Assembly (NCBI RefSeq): GCF_963966145.1
Contig: NC_091054.1
Location: forward strand, 19,778,001 to 19,842,000
Length of the DNA: 64,000 bases
Origin: Tenebrio molitor
Taxonomy: Eukaryota; Arthropoda; Insecta; Coleoptera; Tenebrionidae
Direction of reading: 5' to 3'
Made by a program: the position numbers and the translations under genes. Every line of letters starts with the position of its first letter. The stretch's first letter is position 1. The notes below the pieces were generated by a model. The model was not told the origin of the DNA, searched no databases, and worked only from the letters and a program-made list of their open reading frames with translations. This document shows positions 1 to 12,591 of this stretch, in pieces.

Positions 1-359
1 ATGGATTGTTCCAATTCGATTCAATAATGTTATTGTGTTTGTCAACCCGGAAGTGATTCTTCAAATGCAAAAAGCATTAAGACAATATCTAAAAATTGTA
101 AATCTGTTCTCCCTCCTTTCTGATTAGATTCATATTTCATACAAAATGATCAACATCTCGGTTGATCCATGTGGAATCACCATCAAAAATAAAATAAGCA
201 ATATCTGAATTCTGTATTGTTATTAAGATTAATTTAATTGTCCAAGTGGTTACACGTTTTCAATGATAAGAGGACCAGTAGAAACATTAGGAATCGATTT
301 GGTTCTTTTATTCCTCAAAAGAACAAGTCTGGAGTCGAGCACAGAATGAATAATAATTA
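1..359. other. AT-rich sequence, nothing recognised
   Basis: This stretch has no long open frame, no recognisable domain, and no inverted repeat that I can see. It is treated as intergenic or intronic DNA. Confidence 0.4.
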
Positions 360-1430
360 GTCGTGACTGTCAGCAGTGTTCTCCCAATCCACCGACCCAC
401 ACTGGACAGGCCTGACATCACTAACATGGGTTAAGTAAGGGCCCGACCTTTCACGTTAATTATCTCCTTCAACTTTTGCACAACTACAAAAGGTAAAAAT
501 CAGGTAAGTTCGCCGAAAACCAGGTAAATGTCCGTTCCTAGAATCGGACCCTTCGATGTATGGGCTAGTTTTAACAATCAGTGCATCTGGTACGTCCAGC
601 TAAAGAACCTCTCCAACTGTTAACTCCGTTAAAGCCGACGCAAACACAGGTGTTGGGTTCGGTAATGTTTGTCGAAGAATCCGGTCAATTCCCACGTAAT
701 AGTACTAGGCGTAGTACCCTGGCGTGACCCACTCGGCGGACCTAATGGTTGTTGGTTGTTCGCTCCTCGATGCGGCCAGTTTATTTATTTTTACGTTCTT
801 TACGCACCGAATCCCCGACTGACTGAATAACCTAGATCGAGGGGAGCGGTACCGCTTCCAGTACCACAACTAGATTTAAACGGCATCATCAGCGTGTGCA
901 CGTGGCGTGCATTGCACAAGCGAACTAGACAATTCGGTTCCGTTTGGCGGTACCGATGGCCCAAATACGCTGAAAGAAAAGTCGCATCTCACCTGGACCA
1001 CTGCCGTTCCCCGCGCCGTCCGTCCACTGGAACACAACGAAAATCAACAACAACCCCAACATGCTTCAGCAGTACCACTGCTGCACGATTCCGCACTCAT
1101 TTATTACGACAACATCGCCTCGCACGGTACTACCGGACGATGCCAACCGCACCACACACACCGACAGCCCCACAAATACTAACTCAGTAACTCGGCCACT
1201 CCACATTACAACTGCCAAGAGTCGCTCGCACAGAGGAAGGAGTACCTCCGATCACGTGAACAAAACAAAAGAACCTGTTGCTCGGCCGGTCTTTTGCCGG
1301 ATTTGTGCCATGATTGCTCGGATTATCGACGTAATTGGTGTTTTTTGCGCTTCGTAGCCAGCAGGATTGGGTGAAATAGGCGAGTTGACCATGACCTAGG
1401 ACCCCTTTACCAACACACAATTAAAATTAA
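360..1430. other. GC-richer island without a recognised gene
   Basis: Base composition rises clearly here against the AT-rich surroundings, with CG dinucleotides common. Several frames are open for 80-100 codons on both strands (for example 907-1182 plus and 1184-1420 minus), but they overlap one another and their translations show no domain, so openness probably reflects composition. Such islands in this window otherwise coincide with promoters and first exons (for example 11.0-12.2 kb and 53.6-54.9 kb). I infer a promoter/5' exon region of a gene lying outside the window or of long-intron type, without direct proof. Confidence 0.3.
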
Positions 1431-2326
1431 TTGCAAAAATGCTTGAAAAGCACCGGCACATACCAGCCATTTTGGTGAGCGATAAATAAATCTACACAAT
1501 GGTTTCAAAAGACAAAATTTATTTTTTTTTATGCTCATGTATCTACACTCCTAGGATAAAAGTCGACACAGGTAGATATTTTGGCATTTACTAAATTATG
1601 GAAATTAAATTAAAACAAATCAAATTTCATTCACCTGATATCAGGGGCGATTAACAATTGAATATATTTTTTAAATAATTGAAAACACTATGGAAATGCT
1701 AAAAAAAATCTAATCCGAGGAGGTAACACGCACCTTTAGTGATAGAGAATGCCTGACATGCGAATTAGTGAACGCCTCTTTGTTCCTACCTTTAACAAAG
1801 AATTTGTATAAATTAAGTAGTACCTATTAATAAGATTCTACTTTTCATCACTTCTTACTTATTTGAAAACAAGCTTAACCGAAACAATAATAAATGACCC
1901 AACGATGATTAATAATTTTTCTCGTTAGTATGTATGTATTTAATTTGCTGTCAACGATCCTTTATTATCAATTCACCAGAAATAAATGTATAACTTGTCC
2001 ATTAGAGACTCTACACCGATGTGACAACTTTATGAGGTCAGTTTTTTTTTAATTAGCAAACTCTACAATTTCAAAACAAATATGTACCTATGGACGCAGG
2101 TAAATTATGCACATGGTTAAAATTGTTCAGGGGTTTTGACCAGGTAGCTACAACCAAGGGATTAGCATCGTTCAAGTGTTGGTCCCATTTCCAACGTATG
2201 TTGACTGAACGCCCGTCGTCACTACTGGTGCGCAATTTACCTGTATTTTAAAGGACCCTTTGGGTTCCTGAATGTTAAGTGTGACCAGTGTGCGCAATTT
2301 ACCATATCCCGTACCTATGTAAAGAG
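1431..2326. other. AT-rich intergenic sequence
   Basis: Homopolymer-rich, no open frame of note, no recognised domain or repeat boundary. Confidence 0.4.
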
Positions 2327-2453
2327 CTTCTAGAAATAAGTGAGAACAGAGTTAATTACTTTATTGCGTCCGTTAGGATCAATCCCTAACCATTTCACAA
2401 AGGATAATTACATCCATAAAGCGATTGACTCTGTTCTCACTTATTTCTAGAAG
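2327..2453. repeat. Perfect-arm hairpin / MITE-like inverted repeat
   Basis: The first 26 bases, starting CTTCTAGAAATAAGTGAGAA, are repeated as an exact reverse complement at the right end. The loop is about 75 bp. No obvious target duplication flanks it (left AAAGAG, right TACTAT). The perfect arms suggest a young insertion or a selected hairpin; most likely a short nonautonomous DNA element. Confidence 0.6.
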
Positions 2454-3768
2454 TACTATACTGTTTTCTCAATTTGATTGTAGGTCGTAAAATTTTATGG
2501 TACTTTCAGTTAAAGATCTTGGGGGGCTTATAAATCCTAGTTTATTGTATTGTACATTTTGTATATTTGCATTGTACGGCAAATGGCACGCGCCGCTTCC
2601 CAACCTTTTGAAACCCAAACATTGTGCCCGTTAATCGCTCATAATATGCAATAATATCTTACGACCTACAACCAAATTTCATGAGTGATAATGAGCTCGG
2701 CGGAATTGAAAATGCAACCCACAATACATTTCCAAAGTTAACGTGGCTATTTTAAATATTGTATTGTTTTTAAATGAAATTATGAATCCGATAAGAAAAC
2801 AGACACGATCCTGATTTATGGCGAATGTAATAAAAATAAACGTTTTCTTCGATGCGAACTTCATAAATGTGTTCTTTGAATTAATTGTGAATTATGAGCG
2901 TGTACGAAAAATTTTTTTTTTTCAAAATCGATTTTTTAAAATTTTATGATACGGGAAAATTGATTGCGCACGTTTGAAACTTTATATTAAGGGAATGTAA
3001 CCCTAACACTTCGTAATTTTTACTAATTGTTTAATAGGGTTTACTGTGCGGGAGGTAAAACTTGACTCACCCTGTACAGAGTGTTCTACTAAAAGCGAAA
3101 AAAAGAACGTGTATTCTGATTTCAAGGTGACCATCAACGCCTTTAGGCGATATAATGAATCGGTGATTCCGTTCACATCTCTGCAAGATACCTAATCTGT
3201 TTAGCTCAATTAATTTCTTGATAATTAAACTTGTCGTAAACTCATTCAAACAAACAACCTAATCAATAAAATAAAAGGATGTCGTTTATTTTTTTAGACT
3301 TGGTTATGATGTTGAAGAAGCAACGAAACGTAAATAAGAACATAAGACAACGTGTTCTGTGAAGGATCTCTACTTAGAGTGTTTTAAAACTAGTCGAAAA
3401 TCCTTGGTGGAATAATTTATGGACACATAATTTCTGTAAACTACACGTTCTAGACAATACGCGTGACTTGGGCGCATAATTGTGATAGAAATAGGTACAG
3501 CTTTCGGCACCAACAGCAGCACGCCACTGGCTGCTGGCAGTGCTGGCTATAGGATTCTGAAGGCCCGACTAATAAAACTATAAAATTCACCAAATACAGG
3601 GAGCGGCATTGTATAGTTGTATTTCCCAAAATATTACAATAAATTTTGAATTTACTAAGAACACTCCCTGCAGATGAGGGAATGAATATTCGTTCGGAGT
3701 TGCAACCTGATTTGACAAGAATTATGAATAAGAAAAAAATTACCCTTATAGTAAAAATCGAAAGATCT
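2454..3768. other. Intergenic sequence with a dispersed-repeat fragment
   Basis: No coding capacity is recognised. Around 2697-2745 is a fragment (GGAATTGAAAATGCAACCCA...) also present near 18490-18520 (inverted) and 59119-59150, so a dispersed repeat. A sequence ending CACCCTGTACAG near 3070 resembles the termini of TA-flanked elements elsewhere in the window. Confidence 0.4.
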
Positions 3769-4669
3769 ATATTAATAACATAATTACATAAACATTTTTT
3801 TTATAATACAAAAATTTCCGATAATATTGCGGAATCTGGAAAAGTGCCCCGAATGCTTGCAGCGTTTCCACGTTGAATGGCAAGGGAAATCCTCTCGAAA
3901 AGGAATTTCTTTGATTTTGAATCGCCTGATTCCGCGATAAGTCGGTTTCCGATGACATTAATGAAATCGATGGCTTCTTTGCACCAAGGGCCTAAGGTTT
4001 CAAATGCTAAACCTTTAAACACGTAGTTTGACGAAATGATTGAACTATATTTGCTATGTTTGCGTTTGCAAGCCATTTCAGCGGCAGAACCTGAGACTTC
4101 AGATGATTTCAATACGTAACTGTCTGCAAGTGTATCTACAACAGTAACGTCCCAAACCAAAGGTTGACCTTTAATCCACGGTACTAAAGTCATCCCATCT
4201 GGGCGTTTTCCGTCATCCCGAGACAGTCCGTTTGGTTCTAAAGTTGAATTTACATGAATAGAAGTTAAAGACCGGTTGATAATGGAATTAATTTCCGTGT
4301 GTCTTGAAAATCTACCACTGCTTTTGAAACAACTTAGACCGTGGGTGCCAATTTCGTCAACTTTCGCATTGCATTTGCAAATATGAGGTGTACAAAGATT
4401 ACAACCCAATCTTAAACCAATACAAACTTGGAAGGAAGTGTTATCTAAAAGAGTACCAATATTAGGAGAAGGTATTGCATGTAACCAAGATCCTGATTCT
4501 CTGCATTGCAAAGCTTTAACGAGCCAAGTCTCTAGGTGAATTAAAGATTAAGTCATTGGCAATTATTCCTTTGATATTAATATTATCCCAATTTTTCTGA
4601 AATTGTGGGATTGTTGGTACTTATTTCGTTCTCATTTGCTACACCCCAGACTGCTAAAGCTTCATCATA
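3769..4669 (-). pseudogene. 5'-truncated retroelement, restriction-like endonuclease end (copy A)
   Basis: The minus frame 3801-4511 encodes 236 residues that match, almost residue for residue, the C-terminal part of the longer open frame at 37605-39240. Visible motifs are a Cys/His cluster (CNLCTPHICKC followed by HGLSC) and an RPD motif followed by WDVTVVD, the layout of the restriction-like endonuclease of the R2/NeSL group of non-LTR retrotransposons. Homology to copy C continues upstream to about 4669, where it stops, so this is a 5'-truncated copy. Its 3' end (GTTATTAATAT on the minus strand) is the same in copies A, B and C, as expected for target-primed reverse transcription. The exact clade is inference. 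Confidence 0.7.
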
Positions 4670-4959
4670 TAGTAAAATATTTTTAAGGTAAAATTACAAT
4701 GAAACGGTCAGTATACTACCATTTTCATCAGGTATCCCTTCGGTGAAAAATTCAATATTATCGGTTTATTAGTCGGGCGTCGGGACTCCAGAGTCAGATA
4801 AATATCCTATAGCGTGCGTGTAAATAGGTTACAGAAGCCACCACCACCCTTTTTGAAACCATCCCCAGAGTGCATCTCTGTCTGAATAGTTATTTTGTGT
4901 TTTCTTTTCAAACTCGCAACGAACGGGCTGTATCAGTAGCAGTGCCAAAAAATGTGTCT

Positions 4960-5690
4960 CACTTAAGATGAAGACACTCTGATATTTTCGTAACTTGAAG
5001 AAGTAGAAAATTGACAGTCGTAGGACTTGATGAGGTGCATCTTTTGGGATACTCGCCTCGATCTCGCTTGGAGTAGGACGCTTCTATAGTTTGGTCACCT
5101 ATGTATAGTATTCACATATCCTCTCTAGAGCGCGTTCAGCGCAGATTCTTGAAGAACGGGGTACATATGTTAACTGGTAGTTACCCACCCAGAGGCTATC
5201 CTAATGACTCGGAATGTCATCACTATTGTCGAGACGTGCTGAGCACTCAGTGGTTTTCCTGTTCAAATTGATCCAAGGCCTTGTCGACTGTTCAGATTTG
5301 TTGTCGCAAGTTACTTTTAAGGTAAATCGTCCAGCTTTGTCGCACGAAAAACACTATCTTTCTTCCGACTAGACATACCTACCTACAAATACTGGACTCT
5401 CGTCGCCGGTCGTCCGGATGATGATCAATTATCAGAACTATTAAGAGGTGCCATTTCAACCCTCTCATTAGAGACCTGCAATAGGATGTCAGTTGCTTGG
5501 TGTGGGTTGGAATAGTTCTATTGATTCTTAATGACTGTTTGTGGTTTGATTGTTTTGTTTCTTTTTTTTTGCTTTGTCTTTTACTTGGTTGACCTGTAAT
5601 TGCGACATCCTGTTGGTCAACTTGTCCAAATAATAATAATAAACCTAGCCGCCTGCGACTGGGTTTCATACTGTATGTAAGAAAAACAGA
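4960..5690 (+). pseudogene. Decayed jockey-like LINE, 3' part of reverse transcriptase ORF
   Basis: No intact frame remains, but on the plus strand at about 5092-5205 the translation reads WSPMYSIHISSLERVQRRFL followed by a stretch with GSYPPRGYPN. This is the conserved segment after the reverse transcriptase core of jockey-superfamily LINEs (EYASIVWSP...LERVQRRFL). Further downstream, about 5255-5330, LFKLIQGLVDCSDLLSQVTF matches the next conserved block. In-frame stops and shifts show it is dead. The 5' extent is uncertain. A run of ATA/AAT triplets near 5628-5641 may mark the old 3' UTR or tail. Confidence 0.6.
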
Positions 5691-6504
5691 AGAAAGTGTG
5701 GTGCGGTATCACCTTCCTTCGGCACCCATCCTGAAATTTCCCGTTGTCGTGGCTGAAGAGGCTAGACAAGCGTCAGCAACCTGCCCTCCCTCGGGAGGGA
5801 ATGAAAAAGTGATCTTTACATCATAGTACATACTTTACCTTTCCTTTCCAGTAGGTACCGAGAGCATTGATCTATCATTTGCAACGAGTAAATGTAGGCA
5901 GACCGTTACACGACGGTTTCTGTCGTTGTGAATAAAGAGTGTTAAACATGACGGTCGTGTCCTAGGTGATTCTGAAATAAGTTTGAAAAAAAAACGGTAA
6001 TTGGCGATGATGAGAAGAAGTCATAGACAAAACATTTTTGTTATAGAAGTTTTTTCGTTTTCGAGATACAAATGATTGAAAATTTGGTCAAAATTGCTAG
6101 TACGCTGCTGAGTTAAAGGTGATTCATTAATTATCCTGGTAATTTAGCAACAATAATAATCAAAGGTAAAAGATGCCAGTCAGTCACAAACGTGATATTA
6201 CTCCTTTCGATCATTTCCATAGAAACATTTACAAAGCAGTGTGCTTGCACCTACGACTTTATTGTGGAGTTGAAATGTACCTAACAATGGTTGTTAACAA
6301 AGTAAACAAACTTGGAGAAATTTTCCCTATTCATAGGCGTCGAAAATACAAGGATATGGGGTAATTTTCATCCTTTTGATTTCACCCCCAAAAGCCATTT
6401 AGCTATACAGAATTATTTTGTGTCACGGATACTCTACATTTTTTTCCAAACTTATTTCGGAATTACCCAGTATATAATTCTACTCATTTCACACCTACAA
6501 GGTA
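5691..6504. other. Intergenic sequence, nothing recognised
   Basis: Only short open frames with no similarity I can name. No palindromic element boundaries were found. Confidence 0.4.
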
Positions 6505-6713
6505 CAGTCGATGGACAAATAAAACTGGGACAAAAATGACAATCACATAAGTCAAAATGTACAAATTTGCATCGTTTAATTACGCCTTTATCACAAATAG
6601 GTTAACTTTGGTATGACATATTATATAGACACTGACAAATATATTGACAATTCAATGGTCTGATTTATATAGATTAAATTTTAAGTGTCCCAGTTTTATT
6701 TGTCCACCGACCG
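6505..6713. mobile_element. TA-flanked MITE (Tc1/mariner type), 209 bp
   Basis: Terminal inverted repeats of about 28 bp: left begins CAGTCGATGGACAAATAAAA, right ends with the near-exact reverse complement (one or two mismatches near the tip). TA dinucleotides at 6503-6504 and 6714-6715 fit the TA target duplication of Tc1/mariner-like elements. It has no coding capacity. Confidence 0.75.
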
Positions 6714-7081
6714 TACGTTCCAAATACCTACCTTACCTAATCTTATAAAAGCACAAAATATAAAAGTAAAAAAAAATCAAGTGTTGGTTTTATACATGTA
6801 CCATGCTGCGTGCATTATTTGCTCGACGATTACTGAACTGTTCAATTAATTTCTAAATGTCCAATAACAATTTTTTCCTAGAAGTAGTATTCAATAGCGA
6901 GCTTTTATTTAAATTTTCGTCCGTAAGTTTTGTAACTTGATGAAAAATATTTTCGGTACTCTATTCTGGTCGATTTGTCAAAGATATGTCCTGGTAAGTA
7001 TTCACAAATCTGTAAAACTTTTCTCTTGACATTAACAGAATTGAGGGATGTGTTATTGCTTAATGTAGAACTACACGTAAT

Positions 7082-7560
7082 GTATTTTTACCCCTAACAG
7101 AAATATGTATTGGCTAAAATCATAAATCACACCAACAAAGATACAGTTTACAATCCACTTACAGGTAAGAAACTGGTCATTTTTGCCCGTTGGTTGTTAT
7201 AGTTTTCCCATTTATAATTTGGTTTTACTACCAGCCCTCTTGTCAGGGAGTTAAATACCACAATAGGCAACTACCGCCATAAATCCTAGGACTGTAAAAG
7301 AAGGTCCGTTGTCTGTTGTCTGACTAGGCTACAATATCTTCACGTCTATTGCCAAAACCGCAACCCCAGCCCCTAATAATTACAATTGCACTGCCATAAA
7401 ACCAAATTATAAATGGGAAAACTATACCAAATATTTGGCTGAGGTTATTTATTTTAATACCTACCCCACCATAAATTACCGGATGGGGTGCTTTCAGATC
7501 TGTTTCTTTGTTGGTGTGATTTATGATTTTAGTCAATATTTCTATTCGGGGTAAAAATAC
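7082..7560. mobile_element. Palindromic nonautonomous element, 479 bp
   Basis: The left arm starts GTATTTTTACCCC and the right arm ends GGGGTAAAAATAC. A second paired block lies further in (left AGTTTTCCCATTTATAATTT near 7201; right reverse complement near 7405), so the arms are over 100 bp, imperfectly paired. No transposase is present. Confidence 0.6.
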
Positions 7561-8698
7561 TATACTTAAGACCCAAATTGGTTACTTGAAGTTTTCTGTT
7601 TTAGAATTTCCACTAACAAACATCGACCTGCTGTGATTTTTTAAATTTAAGCAGTATACCGACGTTGTTTATTTAGCAACAAAATTATTGCCTTTACTTT
7701 TTCACATTTCTATTCGAGATTTTGTCCGTTGTGCAATTATTTAGGTACTTTTGTTAAGAAATTATCAAAAGACCAATCATCTGCAGTACTGTGTTCAAAG
7801 TTATCTGAATAAATCAACTTGGACCTTAGACCACTCGTCCTCCATTATGATAGGTGTAGTGCAGTATAAAACCGTCAGCAAAGTACTCCGAGGATGTTTC
7901 AATTGAAAACAAGTTTCTATGACGGTTGGGTTAATAAATAAACAATACCAGTAAGAAACTTCTTTGTACTTCCAAAATGAATTCTGTTAACTGGAAGGTT
8001 TAATTAATTTTATTAAATACTTTTGCCCAAAACATAAATTTTGCTATTTACACAATGTACACATTTTCCGGTAAATAATTATAACTACGATTATCATTAA
8101 CATGATACAGGGTATACATTTAAAAATGAGAGTATTTTTAAATTTTTTTCATTTTATACAAAAAATAAGCGTATTTTAAGACATATTTTACACTTTCTTC
8201 TTTCATTTATACTATTGTTCTATAAACAACTAGTCACTAAATGTAATCGTTCAAATCAAACTTTTCTATGTGGAACATCCATCTTTATACAAGTAATAGG
8301 TACAGATTGAATTTAAGTAATGCTTCATTGCTATTTTGTAATTACGTCCAATCGCCTTTATATAAAAAAAAAACTATATAAAATAAAAAATACAATATTG
8401 GAAAACTTACTACGAATAATATCTTACATGGATGTTTGCGAATTTTCGTGGCGAAACCAGTCCGCGCACGTCTCTTGTAAATTTTCCAGCTTAAGTCGCC
8501 TGAATAAATAAAACTAATAGGCCGCGCATTGAACAATCAACATCTGTTTAAGTGATAACGACTCGAACAGTATAAAGTGTCATGTGTTCAATAGGGAACC
8601 GGCAACTTTACAAAATAGCAACCATATAAAGAGAGAAACCGAAAGATATAGTAAAAAAGTCAAATCTAACCCATATAAAATAGATCACAAGTGGTATG
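7561..8698. other. Intergenic sequence downstream of the RAI1/TCF20-like gene
   Basis: AT-rich with short frames only. The last part is expected to contain the 3' UTR of the minus-strand gene ending at 8699; I cannot place its polyadenylation site. Confidence 0.4.
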
Positions 8699-11090
8699 TT
8701 ACAGGACCCTGTGTTCGGGACAGTAAGTCTTGTAGTTTTCTTCGTCGAACTGCCAGTTAGTTAATCGCGCACAGCACACGTGCGCCACCTTCACGCACCC
8801 CCTCTTCAGACAACATATGTTGGCTCCTTTGATATGACACTTTATGCACATCACGTTACAACTCGTCCACACGGCCTCCTCCAGGCCGATGATTTTCGGC
8901 CCCACTAGATACACACCCGCCGCCCAGACGATACAGTCCTCGTGGGCCCAGATCTCGTACGTTCCGTTTCCCGTATCCGTGATGCCCAGATAGACGTCCT
9001 CGTCCCCTTTCAGATCGAGCGAGTGCTTTCTTTTGAACTTTTTCCCGATAATTTTGGCGCCGATCGCGTTATTGTCCAGAGTCCTCGCGATCTTTTTACT
9101 TTTGAACTGTTTGTCGTAGGGATCGTCGAGTCGCCGTTCGAATTCCGGAGAGTTTGTCGTGATGAAATACGGACCGAAGAGGTCCCCGGGAGCGGGAATG
9201 TTGGTGTTGAGCGTCGGTCCCGTGGTCTCGGTCGCGTGCGGCCCCCTTTTGCAGAAGGCGCAGATCCACGATGCGTCTTTGGTCTGGGCGTCGTACTGGT
9301 TGCTCAGAGTGCTGCAGTGGAGGCCTTTAGACCTGACTTTGTGTCTGTACTCGCTGTCGTCGTGGAATTTCTTGTTTTTGTGCGTCTTCTTTTCGGGATC
9401 GTCGTCGTTCGTCGGTGTGTTGATCACGCTGACGGAGAGAGGCGAATCCCGCGGGCCCCTGATCTGGATGAAGGGACCGCGCGACTTGCTCGAACTGGCG
9501 TTGCTGCCCGAGTCGTAGGCGTACACGTCCTTCATGGCTTCGATTTTTGAGTTCTTCTTCGTTTTGCCAGTCTTGAAAGCGGCTTTGGCGGCTTTCTTGC
9601 CGGTCCTCTTTTTGGGAGTGGACTCTGTCGAGTTTTCGCTGTTTCGCCTCGACTGCGTCCGTCTCTGTTTCCGTTTGCCTTTCTTCGGCGACTTCTTCGC
9701 GACGGTGAGGTCGTTCGAGGTCGAGGTGACGTTGTCTTGGTTGGTCGCTGCCGCGTTCTCCTCGAGTTTCGGGAGGTCGTCCACTTTGGCCTCGTTGTCC
9801 GTTTTGAGGGGATCGCTGTTGTCTTCAATTCCGGCGAACATCTCTTCCAGTTTGTTCTCGACTTCGACGAATTGGGTGTTGGTCGCTTTTTTCTGCGCCG
9901 TCGTCGTCACGTTGTTCGAACTGTTGCTCAGGTCGCTGGTCTCGCTGATGAGCGCCTCTTGGAGGTTGTCCTTAGTCTTGATCACGCTGACCGAGATGGC
10001 TTTCGAGTCTTCTTTGTCTTCCGGCGTGGCCGCCGCTTCTCCAGGTTTCACCTTCAAGCCTTCTTGTACCATCGCAGCTATGTTGTCGATCGTCTCCGAT
10101 TCCGACGACGTTTTCCTGCGGGTTTTGGCGGGGACTTCTTCGATTGCGTCGTCCGAAGATCTCCGCCTCTCCGGTATCTTCTTCTCCTCGATCACTTCTT
10201 CGTTCGTTTTATTGTCGTCCTTTTTCACTTCGGGGGGATTCGTGCTTTGGTCTGGTAGGATCGGTTTGTCTTCTTCTTTGGGCACGCGTACCGTTTTGCT
10301 CGGTTTCCGTTTCCTCCGAGACTTGTTGCTGTCCAAGCTGTCTTCGTTGCTGTACGGCGAGACGACATCGTCGTCTCTTAAGTTGGTGGGCGTCGGGACG
10401 TTAAGGATACTGCTCGAATTGCTGTTTTCGTCGTGCGAACTCGCCGCTTGGACGATCACGCTCCGATTGGTTGGTTTCTCGTCGTTATTGTCCTTTTCGA
10501 CCGTTTCGCTCGGTTTCTCGAGATTCGGATTGAGTCTTTCCAGGATCGAGTCGACGCGTTTACTTGACCGTTTGCTCTTCGAATCGGCGCTCAGACCTGG
10601 ACTTATCGACTTCAGGCCCGGGCTGACGGGTTTGATTGCGGTGGGACCCACCTCCACCGGTTGGATGTCCAGAGCACTGACCGGTAAACTGTTTATTTTG
10701 TTGGTGTCGCGCACACTTAAACTGATGGGACTGGTAAATATTTCGCCATTTTGACTGCCGTTACGCGTCACTGACAGATCGACGCCCGGGGCGTTCCGGG
10801 GGAACTGTCTATCGGACAGCATCTGCTCCAGGCTGAAGATGTGCGAGTGGGGGATGGTTTTCATCGGTTCAGTGGTGGGCGTGTGCCAAGTTGGCTGGTG
10901 TAACAGGGAATGTTCGTTTGACATGTGAGCGTGCTGGGGTTGTCTCGTCGGAAAATAATTCGGTACCTTCAAAATATTTTTTGGATTAATCGGATCTGTC
11001 TCTCGGCCATCTTACCTGCAGGTGATTCCAAGCGGCGTTCGTTGGAGGCGCTTGCCGACTGTGGGGATGATGAGGGGGACCTCCAGACAT
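8699..11090 (-). CDS. RAI1/TCF20-like nuclear protein with extended PHD finger
   Basis: Two coding exons on the minus strand: 11090-11016 (25 codons, starting MSGGPPHHPHSRQ) and 10966-8699. The 49-bp intron has a CAG|GTAAGA donor and a TTTTGAAG acceptor; both exons meet in phase 0. The product is 780 residues. Residues about 594-777 form an extended PHD (ePHD/ADD-like) module: CAFC, then GDLFGPYF, then HEDCIVWAAGVYLVGPKIIG, a C-x2-C...C-x4-C-x4-H/C cluster and a closing CPEH. GDLFGPYF plus HE-C-VW--GVYLV is the signature of the vertebrate RAI1/TCF20 pair, which bind nucleosomes and act as transcriptional co-regulators. The middle is low-complexity, rich in Ser, Lys, Glu and basic clusters, likely disordered and nuclear. 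The coding DNA is much GC-richer than its surroundings. It is head-to-head with Get4. Family assignment is confident; direct orthology to one vertebrate paralogue is not claimed. Confidence 0.82.
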
Positions 11091-11188
11091 TTTGACAGTT
11101 GCACGAATGAGGGCTGTCTCAGTCTGGTGGCATAGTAGCAGTCATTCGGATTTTCTACTTAAACATAGACAAATTTTATTCAGAAAAA

Positions 11189-11530
11189 ATGGATCAAACG
11201 GCCCGTCTCCCAGGCGATGACTTCTTCATAAAATCTGAAACAAAAAAAATTCTCCTGACAGCAATGCGCGCAAGCTTTGATTTTCACAAACAAATTCCTT
11301 CCTTTTCAAGGAAACTGCCGACCGTAACAAAATACAACAGTAACCTTCGAAACTGTGACCTGACTAGACCGGGAAAGTCTTACACGTCTGCAGATTTGAC
11401 GTTTACCTTTCCCTGTATGTCACTAGACTCCTCGGCGAATCAAGCCGTCGCGTTTGAAAACAGTGATGACGTCACTGATTGTATGTCAAATACTGACACA
11501 ACGGACGCGATGGTGTATGGTTCCCTTTAA
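11189..11530 (+). CDS. Hypothetical 113-residue open frame in the bidirectional intergenic region
   Basis: An ATG-started frame (MDQTARLPGDDFF...) ends in TAA at 11530, 98 bp from the start codon of the divergent RAI1/TCF20-like gene. The translation has mixed composition without a recognised domain, signal peptide or membrane segment. It may be a small gene, a first exon, or chance openness of 5' UTR/promoter DNA, which is also GC-richer here. A minus-strand frame (11472-11714) overlaps it and looks no better. Confidence 0.2.
   Translation: MDQTARLPGDDFFIKSETKKILLTAMRASFDFHKQIPSFSRKLPTVTKYNSNLRNCDLTRPGKSYTSADLTFTFPCMSLDSSANQAVAFENSDDVTDCMSNTDTTDAMVYGSL
11467..11474. promoter_or_regulatory. 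Consensus CRE (TGACGTCA)
   Basis: A full 8-bp TGACGTCA palindrome lies between the head-to-head RAI1/TCF20-like and Get4 genes, about 380 bp upstream of the former's start codon. This is the consensus site for CREB/ATF bZIP factors. It also lies inside the hypothetical frame 11189-11530. Function is inference from position and sequence only. Confidence 0.35.
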
Positions 11531-12591
11531 ATGGGTGAATTTGAATCGACGCGAAAATTTCGCCACATGGTGTTTCGACAACATGACAATTCGGGCCAAT
11601 GTCATGAAAAAAGTGACTGTACAAACTATCTCTTGTTGTGAATCGATCCAGGGCACTATTTAAATTTTTCCGACGATAACTCGGCCACTTACCTGGGCGT
11701 TTCGGGGCGCACAATGCTGGTCCGCGGTCGTAGCTGTCACAATTATTAGTAATTAATAAATCACAATTGATGGTTGTTGCGATTCTTTGGTTCGGTCGTT
11801 CCGTCCCTTTCCCTCCTGGTCGTTGATCGCGGCTGCGGCAGTCGAAAGAGGGTTTTTACGGTGTTTTATGATGGGGCCATCGAGTAATGATGAGGGGCGA
11901 TTAGAGGACCGCACGATTTCTAAAGCTTGAATCGATGTTTGGAAAATAACACACTGTTACAACGTCGACTGTTAAACTTTTGGCACACCGTTATGGGCGT
12001 CGTGATGGCCGCTCTTGACCCGGGGGGGCCTTAAATCATTCCGAACACTCCTCAGGTTAAACGGAGGGGGCTCTTTGCGCGAGATTTTTTAACGATTTGG
12101 GTAAAGGCACGGCCAGAAAACAGCCGACTTCTAACAATGGCGGACCCGGTTTTCTACATTTTTGGAACGGCGGCGCCATCTGACGGCCAACTCTCTGTCA
12201 GTTATGAATTAATTGATTAATAATTACCCCTCTAATCTGATTCACGACGAATCGCCAATTCCTTCTTATCGTCGGCTCCTATACCCCAATTCTCAACATT
12301 CTAACTCGTCTGCGTTAATTTCGAGAAAAATAAAATTAAAGTGTCCCTCACAGAATTATATGAAAATAGATCGCGTAAAACGGAACACCCACATTCAAAG
12401 TTTGCGCTAAAAATACAGAGTCATTTCGTTTTCCAATCAACTAAATCATTCTCGTAAAATGTACTCGATCTATTATTTTTTCTGTCGTAATTAGGAAAAC
12501 TTTTTCACGTTATGTTATTTTTGTGGAAGAATCGCCAACATAACAATGTGAAAATCACCATAGAGGCCTGCGTGACATTTTCCAAATAAAC

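Noticed and set aside
8942..10754. Long plus-strand open frames (up to 406 codons) opposite the RAI1/TCF20-like exon
   Set aside because: They are antisense shadows of a GC-rich, codon-biased exon; translations are hydrophobic or Arg/Phe-rich nonsense without domains, while the minus strand gives a clear ePHD protein.
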